Below are positions 9,350 through 21,346 of a DNA stretch of 64,000 nt, piece after piece (position 1 is the first letter of the stretch; each line of letters begins with the position of its first letter). The notes beneath the pieces were generated by a model. The model did no database searches. It had not been told where the DNA came from and saw only the letters and a program-made list of their open reading frames with translations. Source of the stretch: Sipunculus nudus (taxonomy: Eukaryota; Annelida; Sipuncula; Golfingiida; Sipunculidae); NCBI GenBank assembly GCA_026874595.1, contig CM049314.1, positions 79,469,300-79,533,299 of the forward strand. The letters are read 5' to 3'. The position numbers and the translations under genes were made by a program.

Positions 9350-11602
9350 ATGGATTTTTTTAATCCTTTTGCATATTTTACCTCAATTTTTCTACAGTTT
9401 TGCACCATATTCGACAGAAAAAGATTCCCGGGAAGTAGAATAACACATTATTTCTTAAGAAGATGTATGCAAAAAGGATTTATCAAGACACAGTTCCTTT
9501 GCTTAAAGTCTGCCTACGCTTTGCTTATGCTTTGCTTACGATGAAAACACCACACAATTTAAGCATTTTTCTATAAATATATACGAATATGACCCATAGG
9601 GACACAGACTGCTTCTCTGGCTATATAATTGCACGTGTCAGTGAAGGTGAATGTAAAATTTAAAGGTTAAATCGTTTAAGCAAAATCAGAATTAGAAAAT
9701 TCGGATACTTTATAAAAGTAACGTTGTGGATTTTTGTGACCCTTTTGAATATTTTACCTCGTTTTTTCTACAGTTTTGCACCATATTCGACAGAAAAGGA
9801 TTCCCGGGAAGTAGAATAACACATTATTTCTTTAGAAAATAGATGTAAAAAGAATTTATCAAGACACAGTTCCTTTGCCTACAGTTTGCTTATTCTTTGC
9901 TTATGCTTTGCTTACGATGAAAACACCACACAATTTAAGCATTTTTCCACAAATACACACAAATATGACCCATAGGGGCACAGACTGTTTACCTGGCAAC
10001 AAAATGGTTACTGTTTGTGATCAGGAATCTAAATATTAAGGGTAAAATTGTTCAATCAAAACCACAATTATAAAAATCCGCTACTTTCTTAAAGTCACAT
10101 CATGAATTTTTGTGATCCTTTTGCATATTTCATCTCAATTTTCTACAGTTTTGCACCATATTCGACAGAAATAGATTACCTGAATGTCAAATAATACATT
10201 ATTTCTTGAGAAAATAGTTGCAAAAACAATTTATCAAGACACAGTTCCTTTGCTTACAGTTTGCTTACGCTTTGCTTATGCTTTGCTTACGATGAAAACA
10301 CCACACAATTAAAGCATTTTTCTACAAATACACAAAAATATGAACCATAGGGACACAGACTGGTTACCTGACTACAAAATACTTCCCGTTAGTGATCAGG
10401 AATCAAAATATTAAGGGCAAAATTGTTCAATCAAATTCAGAAATAGAAAATTCTGAAACGTTTTAGAGTGACATTGTGGATTTTTGTGAACCTTTAGCAT
10501 ATTTTACCTCAATTTTTCTACAGTTTTGCAGCGTTTTCGACAGAAATAGATTCCCGGGAAGTAGAATAATACATTATTTCTTCAGAAAATAGATGCAAAA
10601 AGGATTTATCAAGACAAAGTTCTTTTGCTTACAGTTTGCTTATTCTTTGCTTATGCTTTGCTTACGATGAAAACACCACACAATTTAAGCATTTTTCTAT
10701 AAATATATACGAATATGACCCATAGGGACACAGACTGCTTCTCTGGCTATATAATTGCACGTGTCAGTGAAGGTGAATGTAAAATTTAAAGGTTAAATCG
10801 TTTAAGCAAAATCAGAAATAGAAAATTCGGATACTTTATAAAAGTAACGTTGTGGATTTTTGTGACCCTTTTGAATATTTTACCTCGTTTTTTCTACAGT
10901 TTTACACCATATTCGACAGAACTATATTACAGGAAAGTAGAATAATACATTATTTCTTTAGAAAATAGATGTAAAAAGAATTTATCAAGACACAGTTCCT
11001 TTGCCTACAGTTTGCTTATTCTTTGCTTATGCTTTGCTTACGATAAAAACACCACACAATTAAAGCATTTTTCTACAAATACACAAAAATATGAACCATA
11101 GGGACACAGACTGGTTACCTGACTACAAAATAGTTCCCGTTAGTGATCAGGAATCAAAATATTAAGGGCAAAATTGTTCAATCAAATTCAGAAATAGAAA
11201 ATTCTGAAACGTTTTAGAGTGACATTGTGGATTTTTGTGAACCTTTAGCATATTTTACCTCAATTTTTCTACAGTTTTGCAGCGTTTTCGACAGAAATAG
11301 ATTCCCGGGAAGTAGAATAATACATTATTTCTTCAGAAAATAGATGCAAAAAGGATTTATCAAGACAAAGTTCTTTTGCTTACAGTTTGCTTATTCTTTG
11401 CTTATGCTTTGCTTACGATGAAAACACCACACAATTTAAGCATTTTTCCACAAATACACACAAATATGACCCATAGGGACACAGACTGTTTACCTGTCTA
11501 CAAAAAAGTTCCTGTAAGTGATGAGGAATCTAAATATTATGGGTAAAATTGTTCAGTCAAAACCACAATTATAAAAATCCGCTACTTTCATAATGCGAAA
11601 TT
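9350..11602 (+). repeat. Mosaic block of hybrid monomers 26-31
   Basis: Order is A (9350), C/F (9726), I/D (10102), E/A (10476), F/D (10852), E (11227). Four of six monomers are chimeras of two types. The I/D hybrid at 10102 is the only one of its kind in the window. A plus C/F (9350-10101) repeats monomers 5-6 (1476-2227), including the shared cttctctgg and atcagaattag variants. The block looks like the residue of several unequal exchanges between different HOR phases. Confidence 0.86.
10102..10475 (+). repeat. Unique I/D hybrid monomer (374 bp)
   Basis: The left half is I (atgaattttt, catctcaattttctacag, acctgaatgtcaaat, aaaacaatttatc). The switch occurs in the minisatellite or the adjoining shared segment. 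The right half is D (aattaaagc, gaaccataggg, tacttcccg). Only four minisatellite units remain of the five typical of I, which places the exchange within or next to the minisatellite. Confidence 0.86.
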
Positions 11603-13105
11603 ATGGATTTTTTTAATCCTTTTGCATATTTTACCTCAATTTTTCTACAGTTTTGCACCATATTCGACAGAAAAAGATTCCCGGGAAGTAGAATAACACA
11701 TTATTTCTTAAGAAAATGTATGCAAAAAGGATTTATCAAGACACAGTTCCTTTGCTTAAAGTCTGCCTACGCTTTACTTATGCTTTGCTTACGATGAAAA
11801 CACCACACAATTTAAGCATTTTTCTATAAATATATACGAATATGACCCATAGGGACACAGACTGCTTCCCTGGCTATATAATTGCACGTGTCAGTGAAGG
11901 TGAATGTAAAATTTAAAGGTTAAATCGTTTAAGCAAAATCAGAAATAGAAAATTCGGATACTTTATAAAAGTAACGTTGTGGATTTTTGTGACCCTTTTG
12001 AATATTTTACCTCGTTTTTTCTACAGTTTTGCACCATATTCGACAGAAAAGGATTCCCGGGAAGTAGAATAACACATTATTTCTTAAGAAAATGTATGCA
12101 AAAAGGATTTATCAAGACACAGTTCCTTTGCTTAAAGTCTGCCTACGCTTTGCTTATGCTTTGCTTACGATGAAAACACCACACAATTTAAGCATTTTTC
12201 TATAAATATATACGAATATGACCCATAGGGACACAGACTGCTTCCCTGGCTATATAATTGCACGTGTCAGTGAAGGTGAATGTAAAATTTAAAGGTTAAA
12301 TCGTTTAAGCAAAATCAGAAATAGAAAATTCGGATACTTTATAAAAGTAACGTTGTGGATTTTTGTGACCCTTTTGAATATTTTACCTCGTTTTTTCCAC
12401 AGTTTTACACCATATTCGACAGAACTATATTACAGGAAAGTAGAATAATACATTATTTCTTTAGAAAATAGATGTAAAAAGGATTTATCAAGACACAGTT
12501 CCTTTGCCTACAGTTTGCTTATTCTTTGCTTATGCTTTGCTTACGATGAAAACACCACACAATTAAAGCATTTTTCTACAAATACACAAAAATATGAACC
12601 ATAGGGACACAGACTGGTTACCTGACTACAAAATAGTTCCCGTTAGTGATCAGGAATCAAAATATTAAGGGCAAAATTGTTCAATCAAATTCAGAAATAG
12701 AAAATTCTGAAACGTTTTAGAGTGACATTGTGGATTTTTGTGAACCTTTAGCATATTTTACCTCAATTTTTCTACAGTTTTGCAGCGTTTTCGACAGAAA
12801 TAGATTCCCGGGAAGTAGAATAATACATTATTTCTTCAGAAAATAGATGCAAAAAGGATTTATCAAGACACAGTTCTTTTCCTTACAGTTTGCTTATTCT
12901 TTGCTTATGCTTTGCTTACGATGAAAACACCACACAATTTAAGCATTTTTCCACAAATACACACAAATATGACCCATAGGGACACAGACTGTTTACCTGT
13001 CTACAAAAAAGTTCCTGTAAGTGATGAGGAATCTAAATATTATGGGTAAAATTGTTCAGTCAAAACCACAATTATAAAAATCCGCTACTTTCATAATGCG
13101 AAATT

Positions 13106-13470
13106 ATGGATTTTTTTAATCCTTTTGCATATTTTACCTCAATTTTTCTACAGTTTTGCACCATATTCGACAGAAAAAGATTCCCGGGAAGTAGAATAAC
13201 ACATTATTTCTTAAGAAGATGTATGCAAAAAGGATTTATCAAGACACAGTTCCTTTGCTTAAAGTCTGCCTACGCTTTGCTTACGATGAAAACACCACAC
13301 AATTTAAGCATTTTTCTATAAATATATACGAATATGACCCATAGGGACACAGACTGCTTCCCTGGCTATATAATTGCACGTGTCAGTGAAGGTGAATGTA
13401 AAATTTAAAGGTTAAATCGTTTAAGCAAAATCAGAAATAGAAAATTCGGATACTTTATAAAAGTAACGTT
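13106..13470 (+). repeat. Short type A monomer (365 bp)
   Basis: Type A throughout, but the minisatellite reads gtctgcctacgctttgctta and then directly cgatg, so one 11-bp unit is missing. The same deletion is at 16101-16465, exactly 2,995 bp on. The loss makes the small open frame run on to 71 codons, which shows how the open frames here follow repeat structure and not selection. Confidence 0.88.
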
Positions 13471-16400
13471 GTGGATTTTTGTGACCCTTTTGAATATTTT
13501 ACCTCGTTTTTTCTACAGTTTTGCACCATATTCGACAGAAAAGGATTCCCGGGAAGTAGAATAACACATTATTTCTTAAGAAAATGTATGCAAAAAGGAT
13601 TTATCAAGACACAGTTCCTTTGCTTAAAGTCTGCCTACGCTTTGCTTATGCTTTGCTTACGATGAAAACACCACACAATTTAAGCATTTTTCTATAAATA
13701 TATACGAATATGACCCATAGGGACACAGACTGCTTCCCTGGCTATATAATTGCACGTGTCAGTGAAGGTGAATGTAAAATTTAAAGGTTAAATCGTTTAA
13801 GCAAAATCAGAAATAGAAAATTCGGATACTTTATAAAAGTAACGTTGTGGATTTTTGTGACCCTTTTGAATATTTTACCTCGTTTTTTCTACAGTTTTAC
13901 ACCATATTCGACAGAACTATATTACAGGAAAGTAGAATAATACATTATTTCTTTAGAAAATAGATGTAAAAAGAATTTATCAAGACACAGTTCCTTTGCC
14001 TACAGTTTGCTTATTCTTTGCTTATGCTTTGCTTACGATAAAAACACCACACAATTAAAGCATTTTTCTACAAATACACAAAAATATGAACCATAGGGAC
14101 ACAGACTGGTTACCTGACTACAAAATAGTTCCCGTTAGTGATCAGGAATCAAAATATTAAGGGCAAAATTGTTCAATCAAATTCAGAAATAGAAAATTCT
14201 GAAACGTTTTAGAGTGACATTGTGGATTTTTGTGAACCTTTAGCATATTTTACCTCAATTTTTCTACAGTTTTGCAGCGTTTTCGACAGAAATAGATTCC
14301 CGGGAAGTAGAATAATACATTATTTCTTCAGAAAATAGATGCAAAAAGGATTTATCAAGACAAAGTTCTTTTGCTTACAGTTTGCTTATTCTTTGCTTAT
14401 GCTTTGCTTACGATGAAAACACCACACAATTTAAGCATTTTTCCACAAATACACACAAATATGACCCATAGGGACACAGACTGTTTACCTGTCTACAAAA
14501 AAGTTCCTGTAAGTGATGAGGAATCTAAATATTATGGGTAAAATTGTTCAGTCAAAACCACAATTATAAAAATCCGCTACTTTCATAATGCGAAATTATG
14601 GATTTTTTTAATCCTTTTGCATATTTTACCTCAATTTTTCTACAGTTTTGCACCATATTCGACAGAAAAAGATTCCCGGGAAGTAGAATAACACATTATT
14701 TCTTAAGAAAATGTATGCAAAAAGGATTTATCAAGACACAGTTCCTTTGCTTAAAGTCTGCCTACGCTTTACTTATGCTTTGCTTACGATGAAAACACCA
14801 CACAATTTAAGCATTTTTCTATAAATATATACGAATATGACCCATAGGGACACAGACTGCTTCCCTGGCTATATAATTGCACGTGTCAGTGAAGGTGAAT
14901 GTAAAATTTAAAGGTTAAATCGTTTAAGCAAAATCAGAAATAGAAAATTCGGATACTTTATAAAAGTAACGTTGTGGATTTTTGTGACCCTTTTGAATAT
15001 TTTACCTCGTTTTTTCTACAGTTTTGCACCATATTCGACAGAAAAGGATTCCCGGGAAGTAGAATAACACATTATTTCTTAAGAAAATGTATGCAAAAAG
15101 GATTTATCAAGACACAGTTCCTTTGCTTAAAGTCTGCCTACGCTTTGCTTATGCTTTGCTTACGATGAAAACACCACACAATTTAAGCATTTTTCTATAA
15201 ATATATACGAATATGACCCATAGGGACACAGACTGCTTCCCTGGCTATATAATTGCACGTGTCAGTGAAGGTGAATGTAAAATTTAAAGGTTAAATCGTT
15301 TAAGCAAAATCAGAAATAGAAAATTCGGATACTTTATAAAAGTAACGTTGTGGATTTTTGTGACCCTTTTGAATATTTTACCTCGTTTTTTCCACAGTTT
15401 TACACCATATTCGACAGAACTATATTACAGGAAAGTAGAATAATACATTATTTCTTTAGAAAATAGATGTAAAAAGGATTTATCAAGACACAGTTCCTTT
15501 GCCTACAGTTTGCTTATTCTTTGCTTATGCTTTGCTTACGATGAAAACACCACACAATTAAAGCATTTTTCTACAAATACACAAAAATATGAACCATAGG
15601 GACACAGACTGGTTACCTGACTACAAAATAGTTCCCGTTAGTGATCAGGAATCAAAATATTAAGGGCAAAATTGTTCAATCAAATTCAGAAATAGAAAAT
15701 TCTGAAACGTTTTAGAGTGACATTGTGGATTTTTGTGAACCTTTAGCATATTTTACCTCAATTTTTCTACAGTTTTGCAGCGTTTTCGACAGAAATAGAT
15801 TCCCGGGAAGTAGAATAATACATTATTTCTTCAGAAAATAGATGCAAAAAGGATTTATCAAGACACAGTTCTTTTCCTTACAGTTTGCTTATTCTTTGCT
15901 TATGCTTTGCTTACGATGAAAACACCACACAATTTAAGCATTTTTCCACAAATACACACAAATATGACCCATAGGGACACAGACTGTTTACCTGTCTACA
16001 AAAAAGTTCCTGTAAGTGATGAGGAATCTAAATATTATGGGTAAAATTGTTCAGTCAAAACCACAATTATAAAAATCCGCTACTTTCATAATGCGAAATT
16101 ATGGATTTTTTTAATCCTTTTGCATATTTTACCTCAATTTTTCTACAGTTTTGCACCATATTCGACAGAAAAAGATTCCCGGGAAGTAGAATAACACATT
16201 ATTTCTTAAGAAGATGTATGCAAAAAGGATTTATCAAGACACAGTTCCTTTGCTTAAAGTCTGCCTACGCTTTGCTTACGATGAAAACACCACACAATTT
16301 AAGCATTTTTCTATAAATATATACGAATATGACCCATAGGGACACAGACTGCTTCCCTGGCTATATAATTGCACGTGTCAGTGAAGGTGAATGTAAAATT

Positions 16401-17216
16401 TAAAGGTTAAATCGTTTAAGCAAAATCAGAAATAGAAAATTCGGATACTTTATAAAAGTAACGTTGTGGATTTTTGTGACCCTTTTGAATATTTTACCTC
16501 GTTTTTTCTACAGTTTTGCACCATATTCGACAGAAAAGGATTCCCGGGAAGTAGAATAACACATTATTTCTTAAGAAAATGTATGCAAAAAGGATTTATC
16601 AAGACACAGTTCCTTTGCTTAAAGTCTGCCTACGCTTTGCTTATGCTTTGCTTACGATGAAAACACCACACAATTTAAGCATTTTTCTATAAATATATAC
16701 GAATATGACCCATAGGGACACAGACTGCTTCCCTGGCTATATAATTGCACGTGTCAGTGAAGGTGAATGTAAAATTTAAAGGTTAAATCGTTTAAGCAAA
16801 ATCAGAAATAGAAAATTCGGATACTTTATAAAAGTAACGTTGTGGATTTTTGTGACCCTTTTGAATATTTTACCTCGTTTTTTCCACAGTTTTACACCAT
16901 ATTCGACAGAACTATATTACAGGAAAGTAGAATAATACATTATTTCTTTAGAAAATAGATGTAAAAAGGATTTATCAAGACACAGTTCCTTTGCCTACAG
17001 TTTGCTTATTCTTTGCTTATGCTTTGCTTACGATGAAAACACCACACAATTAAAGCATTTTTCTACAAATACACAAAAATATGAACCATAGGGACACAGA
17101 CTGGTTACCTGACTACAAAATACTTCCCGTTAGTGATCAGGAATCAAAATATTAAGGGCAAAATTGTTCAATCAAATTCAGAAATAGAAAATTCTGAAAC
17201 GTTTTAGAGTGACATT

Positions 17217-17590
17217 GTGGATTTTTGTGAACCTTTAGCATATTTTACCTCAATTTTTCTACAGTTTTGCAGCGTTTTCGACAGAAATAGATTCCCGGGA
17301 AGTAGAATAATACATTATTTCTTCAGAAAATAGATGCAAAAAGGATTTATCAAGACAAAGTTCTTTTGCTTACAGTTTGCTTATTCTTTGCTTATGCTTT
17401 GCTTACGATGAAAACACCACACAATTTAAGCATTTTTCCACAAATACACACAAATATGACCCATAGGGCACAGACTGTTTACCTGGCTAAAAATAGTTCC
17501 TGTTAGTGATCAGAAATCTAAATATTAAGGGCAAAATTGTTCAATCAAAACCACAATTATAAAAATCCGCTACTTTCTTAAAGTCACATC
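17217..17590 (+). repeat. Unique E/H2 hybrid monomer (374 bp)
   Basis: The left half is E (cctttagcat, gcagcg, caaagttcttttgc). The right half is H2 (catagggcacag, ggctaaaaatag, cagaaatctaaat, ttaaagtcac). It closes the second 8-mer and opens the I-led 10-mer, so it marks the junction between two HOR regimes. Confidence 0.86.
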
Positions 17591-20500
17591 ATGAATTTTT
17601 GTGATCCTTTTGCATATTTCATCTCAATTTTCTACAGTTTTGCACCATATTCGACAGAAATAGATTACCTGAATGTCAAATAATACATTATTTCTTGAGA
17701 AAATAGTTGCAAAAACAATTTATCAAGACACAGTTCCTTTGCTTACAGTTTGCTTACGCTTTGCTTATGCTTTGCTTATGCTTTGCTTACGATTAAAACA
17801 CCACACAGTTTAAGCATTTTTCAATAAATATATACGAATATAACCCATAGGGACACAGACTGCTTCCATGGCTATATAATTGCACCTGTCAGTGAAGGTG
17901 AATGTAAAAATTAAGGGTAAAATCGTTTAAGCAAAATCAGAAATAGAAAATTCCGATACTTTATAAAAGTAACGTTGTGGATTTTTGTGACCCTTTTGAA
18001 TATTTTACCTCGTTTTTTCTACAGTTTTACACCATATTCGACAGAACTATATTACAGGAAAGTAGAATAATACATTATTTCTTTAGAAAATAGATGTAAA
18101 AAGGATTTATCAAGACACAGTTCCTTTGCCTACAGTTTGCTTATTCTTTGCTTATGCTTTGCTTACGATGAAAACACCACACAATTTAAGCATTTTTCCA
18201 CAAATACACACAAATATGACCCATAGGGGCACAGACTGTTTACCTGGCAACAAAATGGTTACTGTTTGTGATCAGGAATCTAAATATTAAGGGTAAAATT
18301 GTTCAATCAAAACCACAATTATAAAAATCCGCTACTTTCTTAAAATGACATTATGGATTCTTTTATCCTTTTGCATATTTTACCTCAATTTTTCAACAGT
18401 TTTGCACCATATTCGACAGAAATAGATTCTCTGAATGTCGAATAATACATTATTTCTTTAGAAAATAGATGTAAAAAGGATTTATCAAGACACAGTTCCT
18501 TTGCTTACAGTTTGCTTACGCTTTGCTTATGCTTTGCTTACGGTGAAAACACCTCAAAACTGACGCATTTTTCTATAAATATATACAAATATGACCCATA
18601 GGGACACAGACTGGTTCCATGGCTATATAATTGCACCTGTCAGTGAAGGTGAATCTAAAAATTAAGGGTAAAATCGTTTAAGCAAAATCAGAAATAGAAA
18701 ATTCCGATACTTTATAAAAGTAACGTTGTGGATTTTAGTGACCCTTTTGCATATTTTACCTCAATTTTTCTACAGTTTTGCACCATATTAGACAGAAATA
18801 GATTCCCGGGAAGTAGAATAATACATTATTTCTTCAAGAAATAGTTGCAAAAAGGATTAATTAAGACACAGCTCATTTGCTTACAGTTTGCTTATGCTTT
18901 GCTTACGATGAAAACACCACACAATTTAAGCATTATTCTACAAATACACACAAATATAACCCATGGGGACACAGACTGTTTACCTGGCTACAAAATAGTT
19001 CCTGTTAGTGATCAGGAATCTAAATATTAAGGGTAAAATTGTTCAATCAAATTCAGAAATAGAAAATTCTGAAACGTTATAAGAGTGACATTGTGGATTT
19101 TTGTGAACCTTTTGCATATTTTACCTCAATTTTTCTACAGTTTTGCAGCGTTTTCGACAGAAATAGATTCCCGGGAAGTAGAATAATACATTATTTCTTC
19201 AGAAAATAGTTGCAAAAAGGATAGTTCAAGATACAGTTCCTTTGCTTACAGTTTGCTTATTCTTTGCTTATGCTTTGCTTACGATGAAAACACCACACAA
19301 TTTAAGCATGTTTCTACAAATACACAAAAATATGAACCATAGGGACACAGACTGGTTACCTGACTACAAAATAGTTCCCGTTAGTGATCAGGAATCAAAA
19401 TATTAAGGGCAAAATTGTTCAATCAAATTCAGAAATAGAAAATTCTGAAACGTTTTAGAGTGACATTGTGGATTTTTGTGAACCTTTAGCATATTTTACC
19501 TCAATTTTTCTACAGTTTTGCAGCGTTTTCGACAGAAATAGATTCCCGGGAAGTAGAATAATACATTATTTCTTCAGAAAATAGATGCGAAAAGGATTTA
19601 TCAAGACACAGTTCTTTTCCTTACAGTTTGCTTATTCTTTGCTTATGCTTTGCTTACGATGAAAACACCACACAATTTAAGCATTTTTCCACAAATACAC
19701 ACAAATATGACCCATAGGGACACAGACTGTTTACCTGTCTACAAAAAAGTTCCTGTAAGTGATGAGGAATCTAAATATTATGGGTAAAATTGTTCAGTCA
19801 AAACCACAATTATAAAAATCCGCTACTTTCATAATGCGAAATTATGGATTTTTTTAATCCTTTTGCATATTTTACCTCAATTTTTCTACAGTTTTGCACC
19901 ATATTCGACAGAAAAAGATTCCCGGGAAGTAGAATAACACATTATTTCTTAAGAAGATGTATGCAAAAAGGATTTATCAAGACACAGTTCCTTTGCTTAA
20001 AGTCTGCCTACGCTTTGCTTATGCTTTGCTTACGATGAAAACACCACACAATTTAAGCATTTTTCTATAAATATATACGAATATGACCCATAGGGACACA
20101 GACTGCTTCCCTGGCTATATAATTGCACGTGTCAGTGAAGGTGAATGTAAAATTTAAAGGTTAAATCGTTTAAGCAAAATCAGAAATAGAAAATTCGGAT
20201 ACTTTATCAAAGTAACGTTGTGGATTTTTGTGACCCTTTTGAATATTTTACCTCGTTTTTTCTACAGTTTTGCACCATATTCGACAGAAAAGGATTCCCG
20301 GGAAGTAGAATAACACATTATTTCTTAAGAAAATGTATGCAAAAAGGATTTATCAAGACACAGTTCCTTTGCTTAAAGTCTGCCTACGCTTTGCTTATGC
20401 TTTGCTTACGATGAAAACACCACACAATTTAAGCATTTTTCTATAAATATATACGAATATGACCCATAGGGACACAGACTGCTTCCCTGGCTATATAATT

Positions 20501-21346
20501 GCACGTGTCAGTGAAGGTGAATGTAAAATTTAAAGGTTAAATCGTTTAAGCAAAATCAGAAATAGAAAATTCGGATACTTTATAAAAGTAACGTTGTGGA
20601 TTTTTGTGACCCTTTTGAATATTTTACCTCGTTTTTTCCACAGTTTTACACCATATTCGACAGAACTATATTACAGGAAAGTAGAATAATACATTATTTC
20701 TTTAGAAAATAGATGTAAAAAGGATTTATCAAGACACAGTTCCTTTGCCTACAGTTTGCTTATTCTTTGCTTATGCTTTGCTTACGATGAAAACACCACA
20801 CAATTAAAGCATTTTTCTACAAATACACAAAAATATGAACCATAGGGACACAGACTGGTTACCTGACTACAAAATACTTCCCGTTAGTGATCAGGAATCA
20901 AAATATTAAGGGCAAAATTGTTCAATCAAATTCAGAAATAGAAAATTCTGAAACGTTTTAGAGTGACATTGTGGATTTTTGTGAACCTTTAGCATATTTT
21001 ACCTCAATTTTTCTACAGTTTTGCAGCGTTTTCGACAGAAATAGATTCCCGGGAAGTAGAATAATACATTATTTCTTCAGAAAATAGATGCAAAAAGGAT
21101 TTATCAAGACAAAGTTCTTTTGCTTACAGTTTGCTTATTCTTTGCTTATGCTTTGCTTACGATGAAAACACCACACAATTTAAGCATTTTTCCACAAATA
21201 CACACAAATATGACCCATAGGGACACAGACTGTTTACCTGTCTACAAAAAAGTTCCTGTAAGTGATGAGGAATCTAAATATTATGGGTAAAATTGTTCAG
21301 TCAAAACCACAATTATAAAAATCCGCTACTTTCATAATGCGAAATT
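17591..21346 (+). repeat. 10-mer HOR, copy 2, led by an I monomer
   Basis: Monomers 48-57: I (17591), F (17977), G (18353), H (18728), D (19093), E (19468), A (19844), C (20220), F/D (20596), E (20971). From 17977 on it repeats 5982-9349 at 11,995 bp, and its first seven types repeat again at a lag of 3,746 bp (21723 onward). The leading I monomer replaces the A2 of the other copies and brings an extra minisatellite unit (386 bp). The I carries a G-like right end (aaaaattaagggtaaaatcg), unlike other I monomers. Confidence 0.9.

Larger units (their letters stand above)
11603..17590 (+). repeat. Tandem 8-mer HOR, two copies, 2,995 bp period
   Basis: Monomers 32-39 (11603, 11979, 12355, 12730, 13106, 13471, 13847, 14222) and 40-47 (14598, 14974, 15350, 15725, 16101, 16466, 16842, 17217) match at a lag of 2,995 bp. 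Each 8-mer is two 4-mers A-C-F/D-E. In the second 4-mer the A monomer is 365 bp, having lost one 11-bp minisatellite unit. The shared loss proves the 8-mer, not the 4-mer, was the last unit duplicated. The final monomer differs: 14222 is a complete E, whereas 17217 is E in its left half and H2 in its right half and leads into type I. Confidence 0.92.
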
